Source of the DNA: Nocardia sp. NBC_01327
GTDB lineage: Bacteria > Actinomycetota > Actinomycetes > Mycobacteriales > Mycobacteriaceae
Direction of reading: 5' to 3'
NCBI RefSeq assembly: GCF_035958815.1
Contig: NZ_CP108383.1
Coordinates: forward strand, 3,100,001 to 3,164,000
DNA length: 64,000 nt
Part shown: piece by piece, positions 9,313 to 19,080 of the stretch
How positions within the stretch are numbered: the first letter of the stretch is position 1
Layout: every line of letters begins with the position of its first letter
The notes under the pieces: model-generated
What the model was told of the DNA's origin: nothing
Seen by the model: the letters and a program-made list of their open reading frames with translations, nothing else
The model's database searches: none
Made by a program: the position numbers and the translations under genes

Positions 9313-10323
9313 ATGGACCAGAACGGCTCCGGAACCCGTACCGACCCCGGCACACTCGCGGTCGCCGTCGCGCCGGGCATGCCGATTTTCGAGGTCGCCA
9401 TTCCCTATCAGGTGTTCTACGAGCCGCCGCTGGGCGTCGATCCGGACTCCTGGTATCGCTTCCAGCTCTGCGGGCCGCGCGGCGCCCGGTCGGCGGAACT
9501 GCGAGATCCGTTCGTGGCGTTGACCGATCACGATTACGACGATCTGGTCCGCGCGGATACCGTCATCGTCCCGTCCGTGCCGAATGTGCGCGAAGACCCG
9601 CCCGCCGATCTGGTGGACGCCGTTCGCGCGGCCTACGAGTCCGGCGCCCGCGTCGCCTCGCTGTGCACCGGAGCGTTCGTCCTGGCGGCCGCGGGGCTGC
9701 TCGACGGTCGTCGCATGACCACGCACTGGCGGCATATCAGCGCGCTCTCCGAACGCTTTCCACACCTCGAGGTCGATCCGTCGGTGCTCTATATCGACGA
9801 TGGCCGCATTCTCACCAGTGCGGGCACCATGGCGGGAATGGACCTGTGCATCCACCTGATTCGCAAGGATCTGGGTTCGGGGGCGGCCAATGCCGCCGCC
9901 CGCTATCTGGTGGTGCCGCCGCACCGGGCGGGCGGGCAAGCGCAGTATCTGGAATCGCCGGTGCCGGTGTATCCCGACGACAGCGGTCTGTCGGCCACGC
10001 TGCAGTGGGCCATTCACCGCCTGGATCAGCCGCTCACCGTCTCGGATCTGGCCCGGCACGCCAATACCAGCGAACGCACGCTCGCCCGCCGCTTCCATGC
10101 CGAACTGGGCGGCACCCCGCTGCAGTGGCTGCTCACCCAGCGGCTGATCCGGGCGCGGGAACTGCTGGAGGCCAGCGATTTTCCCGTCGACGCCGTGGCC
10201 GAACGCTGCGGTCTCGGCACCGCCGCCAACCTGCGCGCGCACTTCGGCCGCGAGGTGGGCGTCTCACCGAGCGAGTACCGCCGCTCTCATCGCGCCAGCA
10301 GGCATGAGGTCGTCACCGGTTGA
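9313..10323 (+). CDS. GlxA-type transcriptional regulator (DJ-1/PfpI + AraC HTH)
   Basis: A 336-residue cytoplasmic regulator. Residues about 15-190 form a DJ-1/PfpI-like glutamine-amidotransferase fold containing the nucleophile-elbow segment SLCTGAFVLAAAGLL, so the elbow Cys is present. Residues about 225-325 form the AraC double helix-turn-helix (TVSDLARHANTSERTLARRF and VDAVAERCGLGTAANLRAHF). The gene is divergent from the MFS pump and probably controls it from the 70-bp intergenic region, which contains an attcc...ggaat half-site pair. The inducer is unknown. Its 3' end overlaps the end of the convergent gene by 11 bp. Confidence 0.88.
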   Translation: MDQNGSGTRTDPGTLAVAVAPGMPIFEVAIPYQVFYEPPLGVDPDSWYRFQLCGPRGARSAELRDPFVALTDHDYDDLVRADTVIVPSVPNVREDPPADLVDAVRAAYESGARVASLCTGAFVLAAAGLLDGRRMTTHWRHISALSERFPHLEVDPSVLYIDDGRILTSAGTMAGMDLCIHLIRKDLGSGAANAAARYLVVPPHRAGGQAQYLESPVPVYPDDSGLSATLQWAIHRLDQPLTVSDLARHANTSERTLARRFHAELGGTPLQWLLTQRLIRARELLEASDFPVDAVAERCGLGTAANLRAHFGREVGVSPSEYRRSHRASRHEVVTG

Positions 10324-11125
10324 GATCGGCTGTGTCGCTGTAGGAATCGGCCAGGATGTAATCGGCCAGCAGTCCGTACCTGTCGGGTTCGATGCCGTCA
10401 TCGAGCGGGACCGCCACGGCGACCGTGCCCTCCTCCTCGCCGACGAACAGGGCCGGATCATTGCAGTCCGCGAACCCGATGGCATCCAGACCCGCCTGCG
10501 CCGCTCCACCGCACCAACCATGATCGGCGACAACAAGATCCGGCATCTGCGCACCGGTGTGCGCCAGCTCCGCGAGCACGATCTGCACCGGCTCGGCCGA
10601 GTGCGTATGGATCGGCCCGCCCGGATCGTGCAGTGTCGCGACCCCCAGGAAGAAGTCCACCTCCAGCCGCTGAATTCCGTACCGCGTCTCACCGTCGTAG
10701 CCGAGTCCCGCACCGGCATTCACGACCGTGCCGCCCGCCTCCTCCAGCGCCGCGGCCAGCAGTTGATAGAACGGCCCCAGCGTGCGCGGATGCCCGGTGG
10801 CGAACAGCACCCGCTGCCGATCCCGCAGTGCCACCCGGAATCTCGCGGCATACCGGTCCAGCGCCGCGGCCGTCCGCTCCGGATCGATGGTGTCCACCCC
10901 CCGCCGGAAATTCAGCCGCGGACTCACCCCCACCTTCCGTGCCATCAACTCCAGCACCGCATCCGCACTCCACTGCGGCCCCGGATCCAGCCCGAACAAA
11001 TAATCCGGATCCCGATGTGCCAGCAGCAGATAATGCAGCAGATTGTTCTCCCGAGGCGTGGCCACCCGCCCCGCCATTCCGGTCGCCAGCAGATGCGCGA
11101 TAAGTGCTTCCCGGTTCGGTGCCAT
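10313..11125 (-). CDS. Conserved actinobacterial protein, putative phosphatase
   Basis: A 270-residue soluble protein without signal or membrane segments. Notable conserved-looking segments are LFATGHPRTLGPFYQLLAAA, the His-containing HDPGGPIHTHSAE, VVADHGWCGGAAQAGLDAIG and FADCNDPALF. Several His/Asp/Cys residues could bind a metal. Similar actinobacterial proteins are, to my recollection, annotated simply as phosphatase, without a well-defined family, so the enzymatic call is weak. It lies in the block inserted between the Rv2732c-like gene and the DUF349 gene and is transcribed away from the latter. Confidence 0.6.
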   Translation of the reverse strand: MAPNREALIAHLLATGMAGRVATPRENNLLHYLLLAHRDPDYLFGLDPGPQWSADAVLELMARKVGVSPRLNFRRGVDTIDPERTAAALDRYAARFRVALRDRQRVLFATGHPRTLGPFYQLLAAALEEAGGTVVNAGAGLGYDGETRYGIQRLEVDFFLGVATLHDPGGPIHTHSAEPVQIVLAELAHTGAQMPDLVVADHGWCGGAAQAGLDAIGFADCNDPALFVGEEEGTVAVAVPLDDGIEPDRYGLLADYILADSYSDTADLNR

Positions 11126-11218
11126 CCCGCGAGCCTAACGCCGCTCCCCACCCAGCGCTGGTTTCATCTGCCCCCCAAGGGAATCCACCCCTCCGGACAA
11201 AACAGCGCATCGCCCCGC

Positions 11219-11244
11219 CGCACAGCGGTGGTTACCGCTGTGCG
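11219..11244. other. Perfect hairpin in leader of the 10313-11125 gene
   Basis: An 11-bp perfect stem (cgcacagcggt with its complement) and a 4-nt loop, located 94-119 nt upstream of the minus-strand gene that starts at 11125. It could be an operator or a leader structure. Confidence 0.45.
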
Positions 11245-11280
11245 ATATGGACGAGCGCTGTTCGATCAGCTGAAGCCGAC

Positions 11281-11325
11281 GGGAATGGCCTGGGACAACC
11301 GATTCGGTTGTCCCAGGCCATTCCC
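11281..11325 (-). terminator. Hairpin terminator of the DUF349 gene
   Basis: A 22-bp perfect stem (left arm 11281-11302, right arm 11304-11325) with a minimal loop lies 12 nt past the DUF349 stop codon on the minus strand. It lacks a T-run, as is usual in actinobacteria. Confidence 0.8.
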
Positions 11326-11336
11326 CGTACCTGTGC

Positions 11337-12761
11337 TCAGCGCTGGCTGACGGCGCCTTCGGCGGCTTCGGCCCATTCGCGCCACTGCTTGGCCTGTTCG
11401 AGGGCCTTTTCGGCATCGCGGGTCTTGCCTGCGGCCTGGGCTTTTGCGGCCTGTTCCTCGAATTGGGCTACGCGCTCGCGGAACTGGGCGGCGCGGGCCA
11501 TGGCTTCGGGATCGGAGCGGCGCCACTGGGCGTCCACGGCGTCGCGGACGCGCTTTTCGACGGCGCGCAGGCGGGCCTCGAGGTCGTGGATGCGCTCGCG
11601 CGGGACCTTGCCGATGGCGTCCCACTTCTCCTGCAGATCGCGCAGGGAGGCGCGGGCGGCGTCCAGATGTGTTTCGGGATCGAGCCTTTCGTAATGCAGC
11701 AGCAGCTCTTCCTTGGCTGTCGCATTGTCCTCGAATTCGGCGTCCCGCTCGGAGGCGGCGGAATTGCGGGCCGCGAAGAACACGTCCTGTGCCGCCTTGA
11801 AGCGCTTCCACAGCTGCTCGTCCGCCTCGCGGGGGGCGCGGCCTGCGGCCTTCCACTCGGCCAGCAGATCCCGGAAGACGGCGGCGGTGCCGGCCCAGTC
11901 GGTGGAGCTGGAGAGCTCCTCGGCCCGCACGCACAGCCCTTCCTTGTGGGTCTTGGCGGACGCGCGCTCACGATCGAGTTCGGCGAAGTGCGCACCCCGG
12001 CGGCGGTTGAACGCCTCGCGAGCCTTGGAGAAGCGCCGCCACAGCGCATCGTCGACCTTGCGATCCACGCCGCGAATGGTCTTCCACTCGTCGAGGATCT
12101 CGCGCAGCCGGTCGCCCGCGACCTTCCACTGGGTGGATTCGGCGGCGATCTGCTCGGCTTCGGCCGCCAGCGCCTCTTTGCGCTCGGTTTGCTCGTGCCG
12201 GGAGCGGTCCTTCTCCTCCTTGGCATGTGCGGCGGCCTCGTCGGAGTGCTCGATAATGGCCTGCAGGCGGGTGGTGAGCCCATCGATATCACCGATGACG
12301 GCCGCGGTCGGCAATGTTTCGGCAAGCGCGGTGGCGGCGGCCTTGGTCTTACGGGCGTCGGTGCCGGCGGCGAGCCGGGCCTCCAGCAGCGCCACCTCGG
12401 TGGCGATATCGTCGAAGCGGCGGCCGAAGTGGGCCAGGCCCTCGGCGGTATCGCCGGCCTGCCACGAGCCGACAACCCGCTCGCCCTCGATGGTCTTGAC
12501 CCAGGCGGTGCCGTCCTCGTCGACCCGTCCCCACTGGCTGGGGTCACTCACGGCGGGCACCACCACCGGATGCGGATGCGGTGTCGCCGCGCCGGGAGCG
12601 GCCTTGACGGCGTGTGGTTTCGGGGCTTCCGGTTTGCGCGGCCCGGGCCCCGGACGGGGACCGGCGACGGTGGCCGGTGACGGTCGAGCGGCGGCGCCGG
12701 GCACAGGCGTCGGGGCCGACTCCGGTTGGGTAGCCTTTTCGTTTCCGCTGTTCTCGGTCAT
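11337..12761 (-). CDS. DUF349 repeat protein (Rv2731-like)
   Basis: A 474-residue cytoplasmic, mostly helical protein. An Ala/Pro-rich disordered N-terminus of about 75 residues leads to a short beta region ([24 protein letters not shown]) and then long coiled-coil stretches rich in Glu/Arg/Lys. DUF349 repeats can be seen at [45 protein letters not shown] and [14 protein letters not shown], each with a conserved W-K pattern followed by ...[17 protein letters not shown] helices. The location between miaB and miaA matches Rv2731 of M. tuberculosis. Function is not established. It is divergent from the Rv2728c-like gene. Confidence 0.85.
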   Translation of the reverse strand: MTENSGNEKATQPESAPTPVPGAAARPSPATVAGPRPGPGPRKPEAPKPHAVKAAPGAATPHPHPVVVPAVSDPSQWGRVDEDGTAWVKTIEGERVVGSWQAGDTAEGLAHFGRRFDDIATEVALLEARLAAGTDARKTKAAATALAETLPTAAVIGDIDGLTTRLQAIIEHSDEAAAHAKEEKDRSRHEQTERKEALAAEAEQIAAESTQWKVAGDRLREILDEWKTIRGVDRKVDDALWRRFSKAREAFNRRRGAHFAELDRERASAKTHKEGLCVRAEELSSSTDWAGTAAVFRDLLAEWKAAGRAPREADEQLWKRFKAAQDVFFAARNSAASERDAEFEDNATAKEELLLHYERLDPETHLDAARASLRDLQEKWDAIGKVPRERIHDLEARLRAVEKRVRDAVDAQWRRSDPEAMARAAQFRERVAQFEEQAAKAQAAGKTRDAEKALEQAKQWREWAEAAEGAVSQR

Positions 12762-12936
12762 CGCTCCTCGTCCCTGCCGCGCGTCACGGCTGCCTGGTTA
12801 CGCCCTAGCTCATCTGTCTAACTCAACCCATTCAACCAGGCTGGGGTGCGAAATGCTGTCTTTGAGGCCACCTGGGTGGCGCGGCGACCCGGGCGGGGTG
12901 GGGCTGGTGAGGCACGGTAGCGCTACGGTTGACGGC

Positions 12937-13686
12937 GTGTTCTGTGTTGCGTCGCTGGTTCCCTCACCGCCCGCCCTGGTACCCGAACTCGGGGGCGCGG
13001 CGGGCGCAGCGGCCGACGGCGAACCAGCTGTGCTGCGCAGGGCTGTTTTGTCCGCTGCCGGCGCGCTTGCCGAGCAGGTCTCGCGCTGGATCGTGGTCGG
13101 TGCGGCCGAGTCCGATCTGGTGCTGGGCCCGGAGACGGCGGGCACGTTCCGGGGCTACGGCGTCGATGTACGGGTGGGTTTGTCAAGGGCCGTGGCATCT
13201 ACGACAGCGGATCCGGCGCTGCCGCTGCCGATGCTGATCGGTGGCTGGCTCCGCGCACAGGTCGCTCCGGAGGTCTCGGCGCAGGCCCGCCTGATAGCCG
13301 CCGACAGCACTGCGGCGGAGTGCGTGGCGTTCGGCGCCCGATTGCGCGCCGAGCTCGATGCCGAGACCGACCGGTATGGCGTCCTGGTCGTCGGCGACGG
13401 TGCGGCAACCATGTCCACCAAAGCCCCCCGATACCTCGATGCCCGCGCGGAAGCGGTGCAGGCGGATATCGATCGAGCCCTCACGGCGGGGGACCGGGCC
13501 GCACTGGCCGCCCTCGACCCGCGACTGTGCGCGGAACTGGATGTGTCCGGCCGCCCCGCCTACCAGATCCTGGCCGGGCTCTTCAGTGCGGACGACACCG
13601 ATCCGAAGGTCGAAACCCGCTATGCCGCAGCCCCGTTCGGCGTCGCGTACCACGTGAGCGTCTGGTACCCGGGCGGCGCCGCATGA
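12937..13686 (+). CDS. Class III extradiol dioxygenase-like protein (Rv2728c-like)
   Basis: A 249-residue protein whose position directly before miaA matches Rv2728c of M. tuberculosis. The fold is suggested by [13 protein letters not shown] at the N-terminus (family members carry a His nearby for metal), [20 protein letters not shown] in the middle and the [12 protein letters not shown] segment near the C-terminus, reminiscent of LigB-type dioxygenase B subunits. The usual pair of His ligands is not evident, so catalytic activity is doubtful. GTG 12937 is chosen because everything upstream is Arg/Pro-rich and antisense to the DUF349 gene. The stop overlaps the miaA start (ATGA), so the genes are translationally coupled. 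Confidence 0.75.
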   Translation: MFCVASLVPSPPALVPELGGAAGAAADGEPAVLRRAVLSAAGALAEQVSRWIVVGAAESDLVLGPETAGTFRGYGVDVRVGLSRAVASTTADPALPLPMLIGGWLRAQVAPEVSAQARLIAADSTAAECVAFGARLRAELDAETDRYGVLVVGDGAATMSTKAPRYLDARAEAVQADIDRALTAGDRAALAALDPRLCAELDVSGRPAYQILAGLFSADDTDPKVETRYAAAPFGVAYHVSVWYPGGAA

Positions 13687-14615
13687 TCACCCCCATCGCG
13701 GTCGTCGGCCCCACCGCCACCGGAAAATCCGATCTGGCACTGGATCTGGCCGAGCGACTACACGGCGAAATCGTGAATATCGACGCCATGCAGCTGTATC
13801 GGGGTATGGATGTCGGCACCGCGAAACTGCCGGTCGCGGAACGCCGCGGCATCGCGCACCACCAGCTGGATGTTCTCGATATCACCGAGACCGCGACGGT
13901 CGCCGCCTATCAGACCGCGGCGCGCGCGGATGTCGAGGCGATTATGGCGCGCGGCCACACACCGGTCATCGTCGGTGGTTCGATGATGTACGTGCAAGCG
14001 CTACTGGATGATTGGGACTTCCCGGCCACCGACCCGTCGGTTCGCGCCAAATGGGAAGCCCTGCTGGACGAGCGCGGCGTGGTGGTCGTGCACGAAGCGC
14101 TGCGGGCCGCGGATCCGGTCGCCGCCGCCACCATTCTCCCCACCGACGGCCGCCGCATGGTGCGCGCCCTCGAGGTGGTCGAACTGACCGGCAAACCCTT
14201 CGCCGCCTCCGCCCCGCAGATCGGTGAACCCCGATGGGGCGCCGTCATTCTGGGCGTGGACCGCGAGACCGCCGAACTCGACGCACGCATCGAACTGCGC
14301 ACCGCGGGCATGTTCGAATCCGGTTTGGTCGAGGAGGTGCACACCCTCATCGACCAGGGCCTGCGCGAAGGCCAGACCGCCCGCCGCGCAATCGGTTACG
14401 CACAAGTCCTGGACTACCTGGACAACGAATACGACCTGAACGAAGCACAGGAGCGCACCTTCATCGGTACCCGGCGCTATGTCCGGCGACAGCGCTCCTG
14501 GTTCCGCCGCGATACGCGGGTGCGATGGGTGAACGGCGCGGATCCCGATCTGGCGGTGACGGCACTGGCGCTCGTCGACTCCTCGACCGAGAAGGACGAA
14601 CAGGAAGTGCGGTAA
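13683..14615 (+). CDS. miaA: tRNA dimethylallyltransferase MiaA
   Basis: A 310-residue enzyme transferring the dimethylallyl group from DMAPP to N6 of A37 in tRNAs, the step before MiaB. The P-loop [11 protein letters not shown] lies at residues 8-18, with the DMAPP/tRNA-binding segments [28 protein letters not shown] and [18 protein letters not shown] following. The C-terminal [14 protein letters not shown] segment is the tRNA-binding tail typical of the family. ATG 13683 overlaps the previous stop. The next gene begins directly after its TAA, so an Rv2728c-like - miaA - trmH - dapF operon is likely. Confidence 0.95.
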   Translation: MITPIAVVGPTATGKSDLALDLAERLHGEIVNIDAMQLYRGMDVGTAKLPVAERRGIAHHQLDVLDITETATVAAYQTAARADVEAIMARGHTPVIVGGSMMYVQALLDDWDFPATDPSVRAKWEALLDERGVVVVHEALRAADPVAAATILPTDGRRMVRALEVVELTGKPFAASAPQIGEPRWGAVILGVDRETAELDARIELRTAGMFESGLVEEVHTLIDQGLREGQTARRAIGYAQVLDYLDNEYDLNEAQERTFIGTRRYVRRQRSWFRRDTRVRWVNGADPDLAVTALALVDSSTEKDEQEVR

Positions 14616-15437
14616 GTGACCCGTCGCGCGAACGCCCGCAATGCCTCGGTACAGGTGTGGCAGGCGTACCTGAACAATCGCGCCAGCCGACTTCGGGACA
14701 ATCGGTTTCTGGTGCACGGTATGCGTCCGATCGCCCAGGCGCTCGAATGTCGTTGGCCGCTGGAGACTCTCGTCTACCGCCTGGGCGGCCCGGAGCCGTC
14801 GGCCTGGGCCCGGGAGGTGCTCGATTCCAGCGGTGTGCCGAGCGTCGGACTGGTGCCGGAGGTGATGTCCGAGCTGGCCGAACCCTCGCAGCAGGTGCCG
14901 GAACTGGTGGCGGTGGCCATCGCCCGGCGCATGGAGCTCGAGGATTTCGCGCCCGGCACACCCGATCACCCGCCGAATGTGGTGGTCATCGACCGCCCGG
15001 CCTCGCCCGCGCGCCTGGGTGGGCTCATTCGTTCGGCGGCGGCCTTCGGGGCGGGCGGTGTGATCGTCACCGGTTCGGGCGCGGACCATTACGATCCGCG
15101 CAGCGTGCAGGCGTCCGCCGGAGCTCTTTTCGCGGTGCCCGTGCTGCGCGCCTCCGGACCTGCGCAGGTGCTCGCCTTCCGGGACCGGCAGCGCCGCCGC
15201 GGTATCGCCACCCGTATCGTCGGCAGTGACGATCACGGCGGAATCGCCCTCGACGAGCTCGCATTCGACGGCGGGACCGTACTGGTCCTCGGCGATGAGA
15301 GCGAGACGCTCGGCTCCGCCTGGCAGCAGGCGTGTGACGAGCTGGTGTGCATTCCGTCCGACGGCACGCTCGGTGCGCCGTCGGCGGCGGCGGTGGCGCT
15401 GTACGAAATTTCCCGGCAGCGCCGGGCGTTGCGGTGA
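14616..15437 (+). CDS. TrmH/SpoU-family RNA 2'-O-methyltransferase
   Basis: A 273-residue SPOUT methyltransferase. The N-terminal substrate-binding region includes RFLVHGMRPIAQALE. The C-terminal SpoU domain shows the three family motifs: RPASPARLGGLIRSAAAFGA, VLVLGDESETLGSAW, and IPSDGTLGAPSAAAVALYE. The last usually reads IPM.G...SLNVSVA in active enzymes, so the 'LNVS' positions are altered (LGAPSA), which is seen in some subfamilies but makes the exact substrate uncertain. GTG 14616 abuts the miaA stop with no gap. The target is an rRNA or tRNA ribose, not determinable here. Confidence 0.85.
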   Translation: MTRRANARNASVQVWQAYLNNRASRLRDNRFLVHGMRPIAQALECRWPLETLVYRLGGPEPSAWAREVLDSSGVPSVGLVPEVMSELAEPSQQVPELVAVAIARRMELEDFAPGTPDHPPNVVVIDRPASPARLGGLIRSAAAFGAGGVIVTGSGADHYDPRSVQASAGALFAVPVLRASGPAQVLAFRDRQRRRGIATRIVGSDDHGGIALDELAFDGGTVLVLGDESETLGSAWQQACDELVCIPSDGTLGAPSAAAVALYEISRQRRALR

Positions 15438-15497
15438 AAACTTCGGGTCCGGGTGCGGACAACGGTGTGGGTGAGGACGACTGTGGGTGAGGACGGC

Positions 15498-16415
15498 ATG
15501 GTGAACGAGAGCGCGGCTGATATCGAATTCAGCAAAGGACACGGCACCCAGAACGATTTTGTGGTGCTGCCGGATCCGGACGCGTGGCTGGAGCTGACCG
15601 AATCGCGTATCGCGGCCCTGTGCGATCGCCAGCGCGGTATCGGCGCGGACGGCGTGTTGCGCGTGGCGCGTGCGGGTGCGCTCTTCGAGAACGGCACCCT
15701 GCCGGTGCTGCCCGAGGGTGTGAGCGCGAGCGACTGGTTCATGGACTACCGCAATGCCGACGGCTCGATCGCCGAGATGTGCGGCAACGGCGTCCGTGTC
15801 TTCGCTCACTATCTGGTCGCCACCGGTCTCGAACAGCGCGAAGAGTTCGTGGTCGGCAGCCGCGCGGGCGCGCGCCCGGTGGTCGTGCACCACGCCGATC
15901 CCGTCCATGGTGAGGTCACCGTCGCCATGGGCACGGTCCGCGTGCTCGGTGAGTCGGCCGCCACCCTGGACGGCCGCGAATTCACAGGTCTCGGCATCGA
16001 CGTCGGCAACCCGCACCTGGCCTGCGTGGATGCCACCCTCACGCACCAGGAACTGGGCGAACTCGACTTCACCCACGCCCCGTCCTTCGACCACACCCTC
16101 TTCCCGAAGGGCGTGAACGTGGAAATCCTCACCGCCCTCGGCGTCGCCTCCGACGGTCAGCGCGGTGTGGACATGCGCGTCTTCGAACGCGGCGTAGGCG
16201 AAACCCGTTCCTGCGGAACAGGAACCGTCGCCGCGGCCGCCGCCGCCCTGGCCCGCGACGGCTTCGACCTCGCCACCGACACCGGCCACGTCCAGGTCCA
16301 CATCCCAGGCGGAACGGTCACCGTAGGAATCGAAAACGGCGCAGCCTGGCTCCGCGGCCCTTCAGTCCTCGTAGCCACGGGAACCATTGCCGCCAAGTGG
16401 TGGCAAGACGCGTAA
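15498..16415 (+). CDS. dapF: Diaminopimelate epimerase DapF
   Basis: A 305-residue cofactor-free epimerase converting LL- to meso-diaminopimelate for lysine and peptidoglycan synthesis. Both catalytic cysteines are visible: [15 protein letters not shown] (near residue 94) and [15 protein letters not shown] (near residue 238). [13 protein letters not shown] near the N-terminus contributes to substrate binding. ATG 15498 follows gagg and starts next to the family's usual N-terminus; the GTG at 15453 would add 15 unlikely residues. A perfect hairpin after the stop probably ends the operon. Confidence 0.95.
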   Translation: MVNESAADIEFSKGHGTQNDFVVLPDPDAWLELTESRIAALCDRQRGIGADGVLRVARAGALFENGTLPVLPEGVSASDWFMDYRNADGSIAEMCGNGVRVFAHYLVATGLEQREEFVVGSRAGARPVVVHHADPVHGEVTVAMGTVRVLGESAATLDGREFTGLGIDVGNPHLACVDATLTHQELGELDFTHAPSFDHTLFPKGVNVEILTALGVASDGQRGVDMRVFERGVGETRSCGTGTVAAAAAALARDGFDLATDTGHVQVHIPGGTVTVGIENGAAWLRGPSVLVATGTIAAKWWQDA

Positions 16416-16425
16416 TCACGGGGGT

Positions 16426-16445
16426 GTGGGGGGCAGGCCCCCCAC
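16426..16445 (+). terminator. GC-rich hairpin after dapF
   Basis: Perfect 9-bp stem (gtggggggc / gccccccac) with a 2-nt centre, 10 nt after the dapF stop, without a T-run. It probably separates dapF from hflX transcription. Confidence 0.6.
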
Positions 16446-16522
16446 TCTCAGTCTCGCGGCGAGAATCGCCGTGAAATAACCGAATGCGCCATTCGGTTGG
16501 TCCGTGGGACCATGGAAGGCGT

Positions 16523-18016
16523 ATGAGTAAACAAGAGACGTACGAGTTCACTCCCGCTGAGGAGAACACCGGCGACGCCGAGGCCGAGACCGGTTGGTCC
16601 GAGTCCGCATCGCCGACAGTCGGTGAGATGCAGCTCGACGAGCGCGCCGCATTGCGCCGCACCGCCGGGCTGTCCACCGAACTCGAGGATGTCACCGAGG
16701 TCGAGTACCGGCAGCTGCGCCTGGAGCGTGTGGTGCTGGTCGGCGTCTGGACCGAGGGCAGTACCGCCCAGGTCGACGCACGCATGGCCGAGCTGGCCGC
16801 CCTCGCCGAGACCGCCGGTTCGGAGGTGCTCGATTCGCTGATCCAGCGCCGCGATAAACCGGACAAGGCCACCTACATCGGCTCCGGCAAGACCGAGGAG
16901 CTGCGGGCCATGGTGCTCGAGACCGGCGCCGATACGGTCATCCTCGACGGTGAACTGAGCCCCGCGCAGCTGACCGCGCTGGAGAAGATCGTCAAGGTGA
17001 AGGTCATCGACCGCACCGCTCTGATTCTGGATATTTTCGCCCAGCACGCCACCTCCCGCGAGGGTAAGGCGCAGGTCGCGCTGGCGCAGATGCAGTACAT
17101 GATGCCGCGACTGCGCGGCTGGGGTGAGTCCATGTCCCGGCAGGCCGGTGGTCGCGCCGGCGCCAATGGCGGTGTGGGTACCCGTGGTCCCGGTGAAACC
17201 AAGATCGAGACGGATCGCCAGCGCATTCGTGAGCGCATGGCCAAGCTGCGCCGCGAAATTCGTGAGATGAAGACCTCCCGCGATACCAAGCGGGCGCGCC
17301 GCATCGAGAGCGGCGTACCGCAGGTGGCCATTGTCGGCTACACCAATGCGGGCAAGTCGAGTCTGATGAACTCTCTCACCGGCGCCGGATTGCTGGTGCA
17401 GGACGCGCTCTTCGCGACCCTGGATCCGACCACCCGTCGCGCCGCGCTGGAAGACGGGCGTGAGGTCGTCTTCACCGATACCGTCGGTTTTGTGCGGCAT
17501 CTGCCCACCCAGCTGGTCGAGGCCTTCCGCTCCACCCTCGAAGAGGTCACCGGCGCGGATCTGCTGCTGCATGTGGTGGACGGCTCCGATCCGCTGCCCG
17601 ACGGGCAGATCAAGGCGGTGCGCGAGGTCATCACGGATGTGCTGCGCGACACCAAGACTCCCGCGCCGCGGGAACTGCTGGTGGTCAACAAGATCGACGC
17701 CCTGGAGCCGATGGAGCTGACCCAGCTGCGCGGCTGGCTGCCGGACGCGGTCTTCGTCTCCGCTCACACCGGCGAGGGTATCGAGACCCTACGCGCCCAG
17801 CTCGCCAATATCCTCGGCGGTCTGGATGTGGAGGTCAGCGTGCTGCTGCCCTACACCCGCGGTGATCTGCTCGCCCGCATTCACGCCGACGGCCGCATCA
17901 TCAGCTCCGAGCACGTCGAGTCCGGAACCCGGGTCCGCGCCCGCGTGCCCCAGTTCCTGGCCGCTGTGCTCACAGAATTCGTTTCCGCCGGTACGGAGCC
18001 TGCTGAAATCGACTGA
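16523..18016 (+). CDS. hflX: GTPase HflX
   Basis: A 497-residue ribosome-associated GTPase that splits stalled or hibernating 70S ribosomes; in mycobacteria the homologue is linked to macrolide tolerance and hypoxia. The N-terminal HflX domain contains the KATYIGSGKTEEL segment and the glycine-rich GRAGANGGVGTRGPGETK linker. The G domain carries G1 GYTNAGKSS, G3 DTVGF and G4 NKID. An acidic N-terminal extension of about 55 residues is typical of actinobacterial HflX. ATG 16523 has a ggaagg ribosome site 3-4 nt upstream. The position between dapF and fadE20 matches M. tuberculosis Rv2725c. Confidence 0.95.
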   Translation: MSKQETYEFTPAEENTGDAEAETGWSESASPTVGEMQLDERAALRRTAGLSTELEDVTEVEYRQLRLERVVLVGVWTEGSTAQVDARMAELAALAETAGSEVLDSLIQRRDKPDKATYIGSGKTEELRAMVLETGADTVILDGELSPAQLTALEKIVKVKVIDRTALILDIFAQHATSREGKAQVALAQMQYMMPRLRGWGESMSRQAGGRAGANGGVGTRGPGETKIETDRQRIRERMAKLRREIREMKTSRDTKRARRIESGVPQVAIVGYTNAGKSSLMNSLTGAGLLVQDALFATLDPTTRRAALEDGREVVFTDTVGFVRHLPTQLVEAFRSTLEEVTGADLLLHVVDGSDPLPDGQIKAVREVITDVLRDTKTPAPRELLVVNKIDALEPMELTQLRGWLPDAVFVSAHTGEGIETLRAQLANILGGLDVEVSVLLPYTRGDLLARIHADGRIISSEHVESGTRVRARVPQFLAAVLTEFVSAGTEPAEID

Positions 18017-18056
18017 GCCGCAACGGATCCACTAGGGGTGGGCTCACCCGGCCGAG

Positions 18057-18073
18057 TCCCCTGCGGGGATTTT
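18057..18073 (+). terminator. Small terminator hairpin after hflX
   Basis: A 5-bp stem (tcccc/gggga) with a 3-nt loop, followed by tttt, 41 nt after the hflX stop. It is short but has the T-run that most hairpins in this window lack. Confidence 0.45.
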
Positions 18074-18115
18074 CGTTAGCATGCTGCTATCGAAATCTCT
18101 GCAGGGAGGGATGTC

Positions 18116-18985
18116 TTGTCTCGAAATGACGCTCGAGAATCCGAGGCTCAGGGGCTCACCGATGGGGCTCCGCTACATGTCGCGCTGACCGAGCTGGATC
18201 GGCGCGCGATCGAATTACTGGTGGCCCCGTCGCGGGCCTGGTTCAGCCCGCGCTTCTACGGCCTGGAGAATTTCCCGGCCGAGGGCCCGGTGCTGCTGGT
18301 CGGCAACCACACCCTGGCCGGCGGGACGGATGCGCCGGTGCTGGCGCACGAGATCCTCGTCAAGCATGACCGGCTGGTCCGCGGCCTCGCCGAGAATGTC
18401 CTCATCGATGTGCCGGTGCTGCGAGATGGCTTGCACCGCTTGGGAGTTGTGCGCGGCAATCGGCACAACTGCTACTCGCTGCTGGAGGCGGGCGAGGCGG
18501 TGGCGGTATTCCCCGGCGGTGGCCGGGAAGCCATGCGTGGCAAGGGGCAGAAGTACACACTCCTGTGGGAGGGCCGAACGGGCTTCGCGCGCATGGCAAT
18601 CGAGACCGGGACGCCGATCGTGCCGATCGCCATGGTCGGCGGTGACGATATCTACGACATCGTCTTCGACGGCAACCATCCGGTCATGCGCCCGCTGCGC
18701 AAGGCGGTCACGGGCCTGGGGTTGCGCGCGAATCTGACGCCGCCGCTGATTCGCGGTCTCGGCCCGACACTGGTGCCCAAACCGGAGCGCTTCTACTACG
18801 CGCTGGGCACGCCGATCGATACCAGCCCGTGGCGCGATGCCCCGGATATCGAAGCCGCCGCGGTCGAACTGCAGGTGGTGACGCGCAAGGCGCTCGAGGG
18901 TGAGCTCGATTTCCTGCTCGCCGAGCGGTCCCGCGACCGCGGCCGTCATCTACTCGGCCGCACCCTCTCCGCCGTCGGTCTCTGA
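18116..18985 (+). CDS. Lysophospholipid/glycerophospholipid acyltransferase-like protein
   Basis: A 289-residue PlsC-superfamily acyltransferase, probably membrane-associated through amphipathic segments. Conserved blocks are GPVLLVGNHTLAGGTDAPVL (catalytic His/Asp block), the mid block AVFPGGGREAMRGKG (substrate phosphate binding) and TPIVPIAMVGG. The catalytic block reads H-x6-D rather than the classical H-x4-D, as in DGAT/TMEM68-like members, so the acyl acceptor may not be lysophosphatidate. TTG 18116 is chosen because gggaggg lies about 6 nt before it; the ATG at 18111 is in another frame. It sits between hflX and fadE20, where M. tuberculosis has no such gene, so it is an insertion relative to that order. 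Confidence 0.82.
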   Translation: MSRNDARESEAQGLTDGAPLHVALTELDRRAIELLVAPSRAWFSPRFYGLENFPAEGPVLLVGNHTLAGGTDAPVLAHEILVKHDRLVRGLAENVLIDVPVLRDGLHRLGVVRGNRHNCYSLLEAGEAVAVFPGGGREAMRGKGQKYTLLWEGRTGFARMAIETGTPIVPIAMVGGDDIYDIVFDGNHPVMRPLRKAVTGLGLRANLTPPLIRGLGPTLVPKPERFYYALGTPIDTSPWRDAPDIEAAAVELQVVTRKALEGELDFLLAERSRDRGRHLLGRTLSAVGL

Positions 18986-19080
18986 CCGTTCAGGCCTGCT
19001 GAACCCGGCCGCTCGGGCCGCCCGGTAGTTTACCGGGGTTCATCTGCTTCGAGCCGCGACGTCAAAGGCGACTGTCGCAG

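Noticed and set aside
14001..16301. Very long minus-strand reading frame across miaA-trmH-dapF
   Set aside because: Typical antisense shadow of high-GC coding DNA; His/Gly/Asp-rich composition, while the plus strand holds clear enzymes.
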